Part shown: positions 9,382-18,582 of the stretch, in pieces
Position numbering within the stretch: the stretch's first letter is position 1
Layout of the letters: each line of letters opens with the position of its first letter
Assembly: GCA_003265895.1 (NCBI GenBank)
Contig: QFBS01000003.1
Location: 1 to 63,335, forward strand
DNA: 63,335 nt
Direction of reading: 5' to 3'
From: Candidatus Marinamargulisbacteria bacterium SCGC AG-410-N11
GTDB lineage: Bacteria; Margulisbacteria; Marinamargulisbacteria; GCA-2716485; AG-410-N11
Translations under genes and position numbers: made by a program
The notes under the pieces: model-generated
Database searches by the model: none
What the model was told of the DNA's origin: nothing
What the model saw: only the letters and a program-made list of their open reading frames with translations

Positions 9382-9549
9382 ATGGCTAAAAAAAAGACAT
9401 ATATATTAATTCTAATAGTACTTATGATAATTATATTGTGTATAGGGCTATATTTAGTTAATCAAAATAATTCAAACCAAACAGAACATAATCAAAAACC
9501 AGTAGAAAGCAAACTTGAAATTATAGATTATAGTATCGAATTTAATTAG
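9382..9549 (+). CDS. Small single-pass membrane protein
   Basis: The 55-residue ORF starts with MAKKKTYI and has a strongly hydrophobic helix at about residues 7-25, then a polar tail (NQNNSNQTEHNQKPVESK). An AAAGGTG SD precedes the ATG. The layout is a short positive N-terminus, one membrane helix and a hydrophilic tail outside, or possibly a signal anchor. Function is unknown. It lies between the repeat membrane protein and tRNA-Asn. Confidence 0.5.
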   Translation: MAKKKTYILILIVLMIIILCIGLYLVNQNNSNQTEHNQKPVESKLEIIDYSIEFN

Positions 9550-9758
9550 ATTTTTGACACGTTATAATTTTTAAAAAAACAGCACAAATATCAGGGGTCT
9601 CTCAAAAACTTATCGAATTAACCTCTCTAAATCAAAAGCAATCCATTATTCTAAGATCAGCAAATACATTTTTTTAAGTTTAACAATAAAAAAAAATAAG
9701 AAATAGAAAAAAAAACTTTAAAAAAAATAAAAAATTGACTATAATTTATTTCAGTTGT

Positions 9759-9833
9759 TCCCCTGTAGCTCAGTGGCAGAGCAAGCGGCTGTTAACCGCT
9801 AGGCCGTTGGTTCGAATCCGACCGGGGGAGCCA
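9759..9833 (+). tRNA. tRNA-Asn (GTT)
   Basis: The 75-base gene folds as a cloverleaf. The acceptor stem TCCCCTG pairs with CGGGGGA (one G-U), the anticodon loop is CTGTTAA with anticodon GTT, the T-loop is GGTTCGAATCC, and the 3' CCA is encoded. Confidence 0.97.
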
Positions 9834-9992
9834 ACTAAACTAAATCTCCTTTACTTTTATCATTAACTATTCAAGAGCTTCCAAAGCTTTTAGCATCTTC
9901 AATGAAATCTATTAAAAAATTTCAATGGAATAAATACGTCTCCTAAACCGATAATTCGTTATGTAAACAATAAATATTTAAGGAAAAAAATC

Positions 9993-10682
9993 ATGCAAAT
10001 AAAACAACAGTTAGATATTATTATTTCTGAATTAGGTTTGGTTGATATAAATAATCAAAATATACAACAAGTCCTTAGAGATACGGTTAATCGGTTAGAT
10101 TCACTAAGTTCTATTTCGGTCAGGTTTTTGGACGCATCTAAAAAGCTTGTCAAGCAACTTCAGGATTTAGATAAAGAAAACCTAAGCCCGTTGATTCAAA
10201 AATTAAAAGAAGCATCAACACATAAGTTAACAACGAAAACTGTTTATTCGTTTACAGTTGGCCGGTTTGTTATTATTGGACAAAAGCAAGAGCATATTAA
10301 AACGGACTTTTTCGATACTATTTTAGGCGATTTTTCATTAGATGAAACAATAACAACTATGTTAAATATTGGCGAAAAAAAATATCAAAAGATTTTTAAT
10401 CTACAAACTAAATATTTAACAAATCCTTCATTAATTAAACCTCAAAGGCTTAAAAAGCTTTTAAAAGACCGAGTATTAGTACAAAAAATGATACAAGAAG
10501 ATAAATCTACAGATAATTTAAGAATAGCTGTATTATTTACACAAATATTTATGAATTTATCAGTAGCAAATCGTGGCGATAAGTTAGATGAATTTAAATA
10601 CTTAATATCCGCATCTTTAAATGACTATAATTTACAAGAATTAACGAAAATAGATTTAGAAATCCTTAAAATAGTAAGCTAA
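9993..10682 (+). CDS. Unknown helical cytoplasmic protein
   Basis: The 229-residue protein has a clear AAGGAA SD. It appears almost wholly alpha-helical, with heptad-like Leu/Ile spacing near residues 25-70 (INRL-DSL-SISVRFL-DASKKL pattern). There is no signal peptide, membrane segment or known motif. It is the first gene after tRNA-Asn. The 65 bp to the next gene carries that gene's own SD, so co-transcription is possible. I do not recognise it. Confidence 0.55.
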   Translation: MQIKQQLDIIISELGLVDINNQNIQQVLRDTVNRLDSLSSISVRFLDASKKLVKQLQDLDKENLSPLIQKLKEASTHKLTTKTVYSFTVGRFVIIGQKQEHIKTDFFDTILGDFSLDETITTMLNIGEKKYQKIFNLQTKYLTNPSLIKPQRLKKLLKDRVLVQKMIQEDKSTDNLRIAVLFTQIFMNLSVANRGDKLDEFKYLISASLNDYNLQELTKIDLEILKIVS

Positions 10683-10747
10683 GAAATTTGCTTGTCTGAA
10701 CAATCATTCCTTGTTAATATTGTCATAAAAATTTGGAGGTAATCTAA

Positions 10748-11923
10748 ATGAGTCGAGTATTATTAATTGGCGTTGGCGCCGCAGGAAGTGTGTTTGCTAA
10801 AAAAGCCGCTCAATTTTCTAATATTTTTAATGATATTCATATTGCATCTCGACGCATAGAGTCTTGTGATCTTGTCAAAAAGCAAGTTAAACACCCCCTA
10901 ACATGTTGGCAAGTAGATGCTGATGATACATCTGCCGTAGATCAGTTACTTAAAAAAGTAAAACCAGATTTAGTGGTAAATTTGGCATTGCCTTATCAAG
11001 ATTTATCGATAATGGATGCCTGTTTAGAAAATAATGTTCATTACTTAGATACTGCAAACTATGAACCTAAAGATGAAGCAAAGTTTTGTTACAAATGGCA
11101 ATGGGATTACCATGATCGCTTTAAAGAAAAGAATTTAACAGCTTTATTAGGTTGTGGTTTTGATCCGGGCGTGACTAATATTTTTTGCTCTTATGCCCAA
11201 CGTCATTTATTTGATCAAATTGATACCATTGATATTATGGACTGTAATGATGGTAATCATGGTCATCCATTTGCAACCAACTTTAACCCAGAAATTAATA
11301 TACGAGAAATTACTCAAGATGGAAAATATTGGTCTAACGGGGAGTGGGTCCATATTAAGGCTCTGAGTGAATCAAAAGTATTAGATTTTCCAGAGGTTGG
11401 ACCGAGAAAGGCTTATTTAATTTATCACGAAGAACTAGAATCATTAGTAAAGCATATACCTAATTTAAAAGAAATCCGTTTTTGGATGACGTTTTCTGAC
11501 CAATATTTAACTTATTTAGACGTTTTGCAAAATGTTGGGTTAACTAGCATTAAGCCCGTTAATTATAACGGTCAACAAATTATACCACTTCAATTTTTAA
11601 AACAGTTATTACCTGATCCAAAGTCTTTAGCTCCAAACTATGAAGGTAAAACAAGTATTGGTTGTTTAATAAGTGGGGTTAAAAATAAGCAACATAAAAA
11701 AGTAATGATTTACAATATTTGTGAACATCAACATGCATATACAGACGTACAGGCACAGGGTGTTTCTTATACCACAGGCGTTCCCGCCGTTGTTGGCGCC
11801 AGACTAATATTAGAAAAAAAATGGACTCAAACAGGGGTTGTAAACATGGAGCAGTTAGATCCTGTACCCTTTTTAGATATATTGCCCGAAACTGGATTAG
11901 ATTGGAAAGTAAAAGAGTTATGA
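10748..11923 (+). CDS. Carboxynorspermidine synthase (saccharopine dehydrogenase family)
   Basis: The 391-residue protein starts after a TTGGAGGT SD and opens with a Rossmann fold, LLIGVGAAGSVFAKKA. The saccharopine-dehydrogenase-like body includes GCGFDPGVTNIFC. In this family the enzyme condenses an aspartate-semialdehyde Schiff base with a diamine and reduces it with NADPH, giving carboxynorspermidine or carboxyspermidine. The next gene, overlapping by four bases, is the matching decarboxylase, which makes the assignment strong. The product would be norspermidine or spermidine made without S-adenosylmethionine decarboxylase. Confidence 0.9.
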   Translation: MSRVLLIGVGAAGSVFAKKAAQFSNIFNDIHIASRRIESCDLVKKQVKHPLTCWQVDADDTSAVDQLLKKVKPDLVVNLALPYQDLSIMDACLENNVHYLDTANYEPKDEAKFCYKWQWDYHDRFKEKNLTALLGCGFDPGVTNIFCSYAQRHLFDQIDTIDIMDCNDGNHGHPFATNFNPEINIREITQDGKYWSNGEWVHIKALSESKVLDFPEVGPRKAYLIYHEELESLVKHIPNLKEIRFWMTFSDQYLTYLDVLQNVGLTSIKPVNYNGQQIIPLQFLKQLLPDPKSLAPNYEGKTSIGCLISGVKNKQHKKVMIYNICEHQHAYTDVQAQGVSYTTGVPAVVGARLILEKKWTQTGVVNMEQLDPVPFLDILPETGLDWKVKEL

Positions 11924-13101
11924 TAAATTCAAAAATAAAATTAGAGACACAAATAGAAGATCAGTTATTAGCGTCCAATATTAGCAGTCCAAGTTTTATT
12001 ATTAGTGAACAGCATATTATTAATAATTTAAAAAAAATTGAAAAATTAAAGCAATTAACCAATTGTCAGGTCATTTTAGCTTTAAAAGCGTTTTCAAATT
12101 ACGATGTTTTTAACGTTATGAAGCCTTATTTAGATGGTGCAACAGCGAGTTCTTTGCATGAAGCAAAATTAGCAAGAGAAGAGTTTGGCGGACACATTCA
12201 TACTTATTCGCCAGGCTATAAAGAACAAGAAATCGATGAGGTTATAAATTATAGTAATTGCATAACCTTTAATTCGTTAACGCAAGTGCAGCGTTATAAA
12301 GATAAGATTATCGAAAACCATCCCGACAAAAGTTTTGGAATTAGACTTAATCCAGAGTTTTCCGATGTTTGTATTAATTTATATAATCCATGTCAGCAGT
12401 ATTCTCGATTTGGAGTAACTCAAACTGAGTTAAACCCCAGAGAATTAGACTTTTATATCAAGGGAGCCTTAATTCATACTCTTTGTGGCAAAAATGAAGA
12501 TTCTTTAGCCAGAACCGTTGATGCTATTGAAGAAAAGTTTGGCCTGTATTTATATCAAATGGAGTGGCTTAATTTAGGGGGCGGGCATATGATTGGTCGG
12601 GATAGTTATAACATTGATAATTTAGCTAAATTAATTAATCGAATTCAAAACAAATATAATTTAAGAGTTATTTTAGAGCCAGGTGAAGGTCTAGTATTAA
12701 ATAGTGGTTTTTACATAACTGAGGTTTTAGATATTATGAAAAATGAAATACCAATCGCTATTTTAGACGCATCAGCGACAACTCATTTACCAGATGTATT
12801 AGAAATGCCATATAGACCAGAAATTCACAATGCAAAACCCGAAGGAGAGGCCAAATATACCTATAAACTAGGCGGTATAACCTGTTTGTCCGGTGATATA
12901 CTAGGTACTTATAGTTTTGATTCCCCATTAGAGGTAGGAGATCGTTTAATTATTAAGGATACCGCTCAATATACCAATGTGAAAACCACTACATTTAATG
13001 GTATTCAACATCCGTCAATTACCATTTTGAGACAAGACGGTAATTTAGAAACGGTTAAATCGTTTGGATATCAAGATTTTAAATCAAGATTAGGATCTTA
13101 A
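11920..13101 (+). CDS. nspC: Carboxynorspermidine/carboxyspermidine decarboxylase
   Basis: The chosen ATG at 11920 overlaps the previous stop (ATGA) and gives 393 residues, the usual NspC length. The PLP-binding lysine is in ILALKAFSN, and the alanine-racemase-fold features GGGHMIGRDSYN and ILEPGEG are present. It removes the carboxylate from carboxynorspermidine or carboxyspermidine to finish the polyamine. An upstream in-frame extension to 11821 exists, but it would lie wholly inside the synthase gene and has no SD, so I rejected it. Confidence 0.93.
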   Translation: MINSKIKLETQIEDQLLASNISSPSFIISEQHIINNLKKIEKLKQLTNCQVILALKAFSNYDVFNVMKPYLDGATASSLHEAKLAREEFGGHIHTYSPGYKEQEIDEVINYSNCITFNSLTQVQRYKDKIIENHPDKSFGIRLNPEFSDVCINLYNPCQQYSRFGVTQTELNPRELDFYIKGALIHTLCGKNEDSLARTVDAIEEKFGLYLYQMEWLNLGGGHMIGRDSYNIDNLAKLINRIQNKYNLRVILEPGEGLVLNSGFYITEVLDIMKNEIPIAILDASATTHLPDVLEMPYRPEIHNAKPEGEAKYTYKLGGITCLSGDILGTYSFDSPLEVGDRLIIKDTAQYTNVKTTTFNGIQHPSITILRQDGNLETVKSFGYQDFKSRLGS

Positions 13102-13202
13102 ACGATATATTGTATTGTTTATTTAGTATCAAGAATCTCGAAAATTCTGAAAGTTAAAATATATTACAAAAAGCAATTAATTTTTTTATGATACCTAATT
13201 TT

Positions 13203-14351
13203 TTACATATTATTATGAAGTTCTGAATTAAGTTCAATTAATTTTTGGTTTGGAAAGCATTCAACTTTTCCTGTTTCAGAATGCTGAATAAAGAGTAGAA
13301 AATCACGACCTGATAATTCACTAGCTTTAACCGTATTTTTAGTATCAGTAACAACATTTCCATTAATATCAATCGGTTGACGATCTGAATTATAAAGAGA
13401 GACTTTCATGCCAGCATAAATATATAGTCCTGCAGCAATAGTACAGCCTCTGCCTAAAGATATTCCTGTTCCCGAATTAGCTCCCAATAAACACTGATCA
13501 CCTATTGAAATAACAGTGGTATTTCCACCCGATAAAGTTCCCATAATCGACGCACCACCACCAACATCCGTATTATTACCAATAACCACACCAGCAGACA
13601 CCCGACCTTCAATCATCGCATTTCCTTGACTTCCAGCATTAAAGTTAACATAGCCTGCAGGCATAACCGTGGTGCCTTGCCCTAAATAAGCGCCTAGGCG
13701 AACTTGGCTACCTGATGCAATACGAACACCACTCGGAATAGTATAGTCCGCTAAGTAAGGAAACTTATCAACATGGGATACTTGTAAAGGCTGATCTGTA
13801 AATTGAGACGATAGCCGTATTTTTTCAACATCAGCGACCAAAATAGGTCCTTTGTTAGTCCAAGCAATATTATGCAATGTTCCAAACAGTCCATCTAAAC
13901 TGATAGAATGAGGTTTAACACACCGTTGAGAAATTAATTGTAATCTAAAAAAAGCGTCTTCAACACTTTGAATAGGCTCCGATAAGTCAAAGCAAAAGTA
14001 AATACCGATATCAATAGTACTATAGCCTGTTTTTGACTCATTGAGACTTAACAAGTGAGATAAAGATTCTTTTTGATTGTGATCTAAAAGTGGAAGATCC
14101 TGAAGATCTTGTTTTAACTTTTGTTGAGAGTCAGAGTCTAAAGAATAAAAATGACTATTGGTCGTTTTAGAGTAGTCCCAAAAAAGGGCTGATAAATCGT
14201 CATTAGGTTCGTGCTGAATACTTGTATATAAAACGTCCAGCGTTGTATCTTTATGACGTCTTCGAACACCCAAGGCAACAGCTTGAGGTACTTTAAATTG
14301 ATTGTTTTCCTTTATATTATTAAGTCTTTCATTAAGTTTATTTGTAATCAT
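13203..14351 (-). CDS. dapD: Tetrahydrodipicolinate N-succinyltransferase
   Basis: The 382-residue protein is the long DapD type, as in pseudomonads and actinobacteria. It has an N-terminal helical domain and a left-handed beta-helix of hexapeptide repeats (about residues 210-320, including IMGTLSGGNTTVISIGDQC and LGANSGTGISLG). It transfers succinyl from succinyl-CoA to tetrahydrodipicolinate in the succinylase branch of diaminopimelate and lysine synthesis. Its start overlaps the dapE stop by four bases, so the two are co-translated in the order dapE-dapD. Confidence 0.93.
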   Translation of the reverse strand: MITNKLNERLNNIKENNQFKVPQAVALGVRRRHKDTTLDVLYTSIQHEPNDDLSALFWDYSKTTNSHFYSLDSDSQQKLKQDLQDLPLLDHNQKESLSHLLSLNESKTGYSTIDIGIYFCFDLSEPIQSVEDAFFRLQLISQRCVKPHSISLDGLFGTLHNIAWTNKGPILVADVEKIRLSSQFTDQPLQVSHVDKFPYLADYTIPSGVRIASGSQVRLGAYLGQGTTVMPAGYVNFNAGSQGNAMIEGRVSAGVVIGNNTDVGGGASIMGTLSGGNTTVISIGDQCLLGANSGTGISLGRGCTIAAGLYIYAGMKVSLYNSDRQPIDINGNVVTDTKNTVKASELSGRDFLLFIQHSETGKVECFPNQKLIELNSELHNNM

Positions 14352-15445
14352 ATAGATTCTCCTTTAAAAGTTAATAGTTTTTCAAGATGCGTCATATACT
14401 CTTTAATAAGAGAAATAAGTGCATATTCGTTTGGTTTATGCGCTTGTTCTGGTAGCCCAGGGCCAAAATTAATAGCCGGAACACCTAACGCTGTTAGTTG
14501 TGCAACGTCTGTCCAAGCTTGTTTTGCTTCGATATCAACATCGATATGATGAACCAAATCTTTAAATAATGGTGTATCTATAACATTTCCAGCCGGCACA
14601 CAGTCTGTAATTTGATACCAGTTAGAATCAATATTTAGTTTTTTTAATACATTATGAATTGTTTGTTTAGCATCCTCCTCTTGATGAACAGGTGCAAATC
14701 GATAATTAATATTACAGGCCCATTCTCCAGGAATTGTTGTTCTGCCTGGGTCTGTTTGAGATTCTGTAATCGTGATAACATCAAAGAAGTCTACGCCAAA
14801 TAAAGTATGCTTAGTTGGGTTTATTTTTGAGATACCTTCAATTAAAGGAATGGCTTTATATAATGCATTTTCTCCTTGCCAGGGTCGGGCCGAATGACAA
14901 GCTTGGCCAGGAATAGTAACTTTACAATGTAAACTGCCTGTACATCCCAGTTGAATCGTATTATTAGTAGGTTCTCCTACAAACGCTAAATCAATATTAT
15001 TAACCGAGTTTGGGAATTGATTAATAATAAAATTTAAGCCATTATCTTCTAATGGGGTTCCTTCTTCTCGAGGGTATATAATAAGCGAAACATTATATTT
15101 TTTTACAAGATCATTCCAGTGATTGACTAAAAATATAATAAAACAAGCTAAACCCGCTTTCATATCGGATGAACCTGCACCATAGATGCGGTCTTTTTGG
15201 ATAGATGCTTTAAAAAAATCAGGAACTACATCGGTATGACCAACAAAGCCTATATGAGGAAGATTTGTTTTATGTTGGTTATTAGTACAAATAATAGCAT
15301 CATTTTCAACAATAAAAGTTGCGTTAGGTATATTCTTTTTTAAATAGTCAGATAAAAACAACGTAATATCTGCTTCTTTAAACGTCGGAGACGGTATATT
15401 TAAGAGTTGTTCTAAAAAAAGGACAGTGTCGTTTGTTGTTGTCAT
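14348..15445 (-). CDS. dapE: Succinyl-diaminopimelate desuccinylase
   Basis: The 365-residue M20 metallopeptidase-fold enzyme has the first metal-binding motif GHTDVVPD (H70, D72), the second metal-bridging segment GAGSSDMKAG, and the catalytic glutamates in YPREEGTP. It hydrolyses N-succinyl-LL-diaminopimelate, the step after DapD and DapC in lysine and peptidoglycan precursor synthesis. Its pairing with dapD supports DapE over other M20 enzymes. It is divergent from the structured leader region at 15.5-15.85 kb. Confidence 0.92.
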   Translation of the reverse strand: MTTTNDTVLFLEQLLNIPSPTFKEADITLFLSDYLKKNIPNATFIVENDAIICTNNQHKTNLPHIGFVGHTDVVPDFFKASIQKDRIYGAGSSDMKAGLACFIIFLVNHWNDLVKKYNVSLIIYPREEGTPLEDNGLNFIINQFPNSVNNIDLAFVGEPTNNTIQLGCTGSLHCKVTIPGQACHSARPWQGENALYKAIPLIEGISKINPTKHTLFGVDFFDVITITESQTDPGRTTIPGEWACNINYRFAPVHQEEDAKQTIHNVLKKLNIDSNWYQITDCVPAGNVIDTPLFKDLVHHIDVDIEAKQAWTDVAQLTALGVPAINFGPGLPEQAHKPNEYALISLIKEYMTHLEKLLTFKGESI

Positions 15446-15655
15446 ATATTTTAATCCAGGTGCTAAATATTATATTTAATATATCATAAATATCCTAAAA
15501 TGACTTATAAGTTTATAGCCGAATTAGGATAACCTGTATCTTTATGCAGAACTAAAAGGAGACTTTTAATAATTTTAATTTGAAAGACGATATTAAGTGT
15601 ACAAAAATTATACGATTTAATGCGATTGTTTGTTAAAAATATGAACAAATATAAA

Positions 15656-15835
15656 AAATTGAGTTTATATCTAAGTAGGAAATGTTTTTTCCAATAGAAA
15701 TTAAACTCAATTTATAACCGAGAAAGAAACGGTTATTTAAATATAAAAGTAAAGAACTTAATTCATAATAATCTGAATTTTAAAAATAAATTCAGATTGG
15801 CATTATTAGTGCAAAAAAATAATTAAGATTTTTTT
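15656..15835 (+). promoter_or_regulatory. Structured leader with three hairpins and a terminator-like end
   Basis: Within the 404-base gap after dapE, three inverted repeats lie in a row. (1) AAATTGAGTTTA at 15656-15667 pairs with TAAACTCAATTT at 15702-15713, with an inner GGAAA/TTTCC hairpin. (2) ATAACCG pairs with CGGTTAT at 15714-15736. (3) AATCTGAATTT at 15770-15780 pairs with AAATTCAGATT at 15788-15798; its stem can be extended by ATAAT/ATTAT and by CTTAATT (15757-15763) with AATTAAG (15821-15827). The third stem is followed directly by a run of T and then by the AGGAGG of the next ORF. This is the layout of a transcription attenuator or riboswitch. No known riboswitch consensus was recognised. 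The rest of the gap (15446-15655) shows nothing clear. Confidence 0.5.
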
Positions 15836-15849
15836 AGGAGGTAAAAATA

Positions 15850-16047
15850 ATGAATATAGTAAACGAGTCATCATCAATTATTAATGGAGAAGAGCAAGAT
15901 TTTCATATAGTAGCTCCAGAAGAGTTTAAATCTATTATTGAAGTATTTGCAAATAATAGTGATTTTTTTATTCCAAAAGAAAAAAGAAATGAGTTCGAAA
16001 TTGAAATAATAAACGGACCCGAAAGCAAACCAATTCGGTTAACTTAA
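15850..16047 (+). CDS. Small acidic protein downstream of an attenuator-like leader
   Basis: The 65-residue ORF has a very strong SD (TAGGAGGT) nine bases before ATG. The product is acidic with no cysteine or membrane segment. It contains VAPEEFKSIIEVFANNSDF in the middle and ends in INGPESKPIRLT. Its stop overlaps the convergent smr stop by four bases. The leader structure just upstream suggests regulated expression. The family is not recognised; a peptide precursor or small regulator is possible. Confidence 0.55.
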   Translation: MNIVNESSSIINGEEQDFHIVAPEEFKSIIEVFANNSDFFIPKEKRNEFEIEIINGPESKPIRLT

Positions 16048-16298
16048 AATTTAAATCTCACAAATAATCTACCAAAATTTTTAGAGTCTTTATCAATCCG
16101 ATGATAAAGACTCTTAATATCAGGTCGATTTAAAAAGCGTAATACTGTTTTTTTTAGTTGGCCAGATCCTTTGCCAGGAATTATTTCAATTAATTTTATT
16201 TTGCGTTTAACCGCTTCTTGAATAATTCGGTTAAGTTCAGTTTCAATTTTATAACCTTTATTATAGATATCATGTAAGTCTAGTTTTAGCTTGCTCAT
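16044..16298 (-). CDS. Stand-alone Smr-domain protein
   Basis: The 84-residue protein is a single Smr domain. LDLHDIYNKG contains the conserved LDLHG-like motif, and IEIIPGKGSGQLKK matches the H/TGxGxxxLK loop, with Pro replacing the usual His or Thr. Smr domains bind or nick nucleic acids; stand-alone forms are associated with RNA or DNA cleavage. Its start overlaps the cytochrome c stop by four bases, so both are on one transcript. Functional linkage to the cytochrome is not implied. Confidence 0.8.
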   Translation of the reverse strand: MSKLKLDLHDIYNKGYKIETELNRIIQEAVKRKIKLIEIIPGKGSGQLKKTVLRFLNRPDIKSLYHRIDKDSKNFGRLFVRFKF

Positions 16299-16711
16299 GG
16301 TGTATCGTTTTTTGATCGGAGTTGGTGTACATACAGTGTTAAATTAATCAAATCCTTTTCGAATAGTTTAGCTTTCCAGCCTTTCATAAGTCCATTCGGA
16401 GACCCATTAGCAATAATGGAGTATATAGATTCAAAAGATCCATTTCCGTTTAACCATTCGTTATCAGTTAAGTTAGGGGCTTGTTTAGATCCTTTTCCAT
16501 TCATTCCATGGCAGTCAGAACATCTAATTTTAAAATTGACATTCCCACTATATATTCGGTTTGGCTGTTGACTTAATTCTTTCCAATTAATATTAGTGGC
16601 TAATGTAACATTAGAATGATTAGGTCTTGTAATTAAAAATAATAATAAAGATCCAGTAATCAATAACCCAACAGCAAATAGTAAAATTAAATATGGACCT
16701 TTCATTATCAT
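16295..16711 (-). CDS. Membrane-anchored class I c-type cytochrome
   Basis: The 138-residue protein has an uncleaved-looking N-terminal membrane helix (about residues 7-28). A cytochrome c domain follows, with the haem motif CSDCH (C64, C67, H68) and a probable axial methionine in NGLMKGW. It resembles the single-haem domains of CcoP/cbb3-type or photosynthetic-type carriers and would pass electrons in the periplasm. No oxidase genes lie nearby. Start choice is ambiguous between two ATGs two codons apart. Confidence 0.85.
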   Translation of the reverse strand: MIMKGPYLILLFAVGLLITGSLLLFLITRPNHSNVTLATNINWKELSQQPNRIYSGNVNFKIRCSDCHGMNGKGSKQAPNLTDNEWLNGNGSFESIYSIIANGSPNGLMKGWKAKLFEKDLINLTLYVHQLRSKNDTP

Positions 16712-16833
16712 TTATGATAGTAAAAAGGATGATTTTTGACAATAAAAAATCGACAAAGTCTAAATCAAATAAGATCGAATGACAGCTTAATTTAAGAAAG
16801 TTAATTTAAATAAACGGAATCTAAAAATTACAT

Positions 16834-18207
16834 TTAAAGACGAGCATAAATTTCATGAGGTGCAGATTTAATGCTGCTGGACGTTAGTTTTAGTTTAGAC
16901 TTTCGGATCGTATATTTAATTTGTTCTAGATGGTGAAATAAGTTTTTTGGAAATTGATCTTGAATGTATTGAGACTGTTGCTTAAGTGATAAAAATTGTT
17001 GGTCAATATCCATTAACTGACGTAACCAACAGTCAAGTTGACGGACTTGTTTCTCTTTAATAATAATTTTTTTAATAGAAGGACCTAATTTAGGATTAAA
17101 TTTAGAGCAACCAAAAATTGTTTTTAAACTTTGTTTATAAGATTGAAATAGTCGATCAGATAAAGAATGGGACGGTTCAATTTTTTTTTCGATTCGAAAT
17201 AGCTCTAATGATTGAGAATGTCGAGATGTTTTACCGATAATACCTAAATATCCATTAGAAAAGTAAACGAGTCGGTCAATCCGTTGAGTTTGAGACGGGA
17301 TTACCAGTAAACGTTGTTTATACCGTGTACTATATAAAGATACCTGGGCTTGATCAGAGAAGTTATTATGAACAGCCATTAAAAATTGGTTGTTATTAGA
17401 GTAAGCAATTTGGTCATGACTAATCATAGGCGTGTCATAATTATGGAATTGTTGAGAGATAAAGTCATATTCAATAAGTTTATGTTGGTCGGTAATCATT
17501 CCAACTTTATTTGAGAGAGGCGAAAAAGTGGTCGCGAGAATGCCTTCTTTTTTAATAATTAATTTAAGTTTAAATTGTCGGGAATCAAAAATCCGAAGAG
17601 TATCTTGAGAAAGAGTTTGTAAATATTGGCTACTTGAAGAAACGTCAAAAGAATTTACAAAAAAATCAAAAGCATGATGCAGAACATTTTCTTTACTTCG
17701 ATCGGTCATAAATAGTTCATTACTTTTAGTAAGAAAAAAGAAATATTCGGGAGCTATGGTAACATGAACTTGGTAAACACTAGATGGAAGTGTAAAGCGA
17801 ATAGTGTCATCAGAAAGAATATTTTGAAATAAAGCGAATTTAGATTTTATTGATACATTAAAGTGATGTTGAAGTGAATAAATAGGGCGAGAGTTTTTAT
17901 TGATCCAGTGATTAGTAATTGCTTTGTTAGAAAATAAATGTTTCATAGGAAGTTCTAAAATAGGACTCTCTTGTGAAAAGTTTTTTTGTGAGGGGTTAAT
18001 TAGAACAGACTCCGCGTGATAGTTATTTGGTATAATGCCATTCTTAAGCATAAAGCAACGAGTTTCTTGAAAAGACGTTAATGGTTCGATAGATGGCAGC
18101 AGCGCTTGAAATAATAAGTTATCGTGATAATGTTTTTTATAATAGTTATGTTCTGTTTGGATAAGCTTTTGTAAACATGAAATAGGATAAGCAATTATTT
18201 TTTTCAT
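16834..18207 (-). CDS. Unknown protein with degenerate beta-propeller-like middle
   Basis: The 457-residue protein has an N-terminal helical part. Residues 120-340 are rich in beta strands with a repeated hydrophobic-aromatic rhythm resembling worn WD/propeller blades (QDTLRIFDSRQF, HKLIEYDFISQQF, QVSLYSTRYKQR). The C-terminal ~110 residues are helical with coiled-coil character. There is no signal peptide. A MKKIIAYP start follows a TCAAAGGAC SD-like sequence. WD-like scaffolds are uncommon in bacteria and would fit a host-interaction role, but that is inference. The family is not recognised. Confidence 0.5.
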   Translation of the reverse strand: MKKIIAYPISCLQKLIQTEHNYYKKHYHDNLLFQALLPSIEPLTSFQETRCFMLKNGIIPNNYHAESVLINPSQKNFSQESPILELPMKHLFSNKAITNHWINKNSRPIYSLQHHFNVSIKSKFALFQNILSDDTIRFTLPSSVYQVHVTIAPEYFFFLTKSNELFMTDRSKENVLHHAFDFFVNSFDVSSSSQYLQTLSQDTLRIFDSRQFKLKLIIKKEGILATTFSPLSNKVGMITDQHKLIEYDFISQQFHNYDTPMISHDQIAYSNNNQFLMAVHNNFSDQAQVSLYSTRYKQRLLVIPSQTQRIDRLVYFSNGYLGIIGKTSRHSQSLELFRIEKKIEPSHSLSDRLFQSYKQSLKTIFGCSKFNPKLGPSIKKIIIKEKQVRQLDCWLRQLMDIDQQFLSLKQQSQYIQDQFPKNLFHHLEQIKYTIRKSKLKLTSSSIKSAPHEIYARL

Positions 18208-18582
18208 AAAAAGTCCTTTGATAATAAAGTTTATTAAGTTTTGAAACTAGGATTATCAAACTTGTGTCTAAATTTAAAAGGTCCTCCAACTTATTTGAAG
18301 GAAAACACGTGTAAAAAATAGAATTTTAATAATACTGTTTGAAACACTAATCTATAAATAATATCGTAGTAACGTTTTAGAAAGTTTAAAAATCTATTAA
18401 ATAATGGTTAATATTTAACACTTGAGTAAGATCGGATGACTTGTCTTTTAAAGAGGGTAATTGTTTGTTGTTTGAATATTTGAAAAGAAGGGAATACTAA
18501 TTACAAATTAAGTGAAATTATTTTTAATACTTTTACGATAATATATTAATTAGAAGACATTATATATCAATGGAGGTAGAAC
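18208..18582. other. Divergent intergenic region with shared promoter-like motif
   Basis: This 375-base gap separates two divergent genes. It contains CGATAATATATTAA at 18536-18549, about 35 bp upstream of the 792-residue gene. The same string occurs ahead of the small exported ORF at 34012, and a close variant (TTTTCGATAATATA) occurs ahead of the beta-barrel gene that starts at 52463. No ORF or RNA gene is evident in the rest. Confidence 0.45.

Noticed and set aside
9561..9676. A ~38-codon open stretch before tRNA-Asn (ISGVSQKLIELTSLNQKQS) that looks protein-like
   Set aside because: There is no start codon or SD, and no known family; it may be a gene remnant, but the evidence is too thin to call a pseudogene.
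11821..11919. N-terminal extension of nspC
   Set aside because: It lies inside the synthase gene in another frame, lacks an SD, and the ATGA-coupled ATG gives normal family length.
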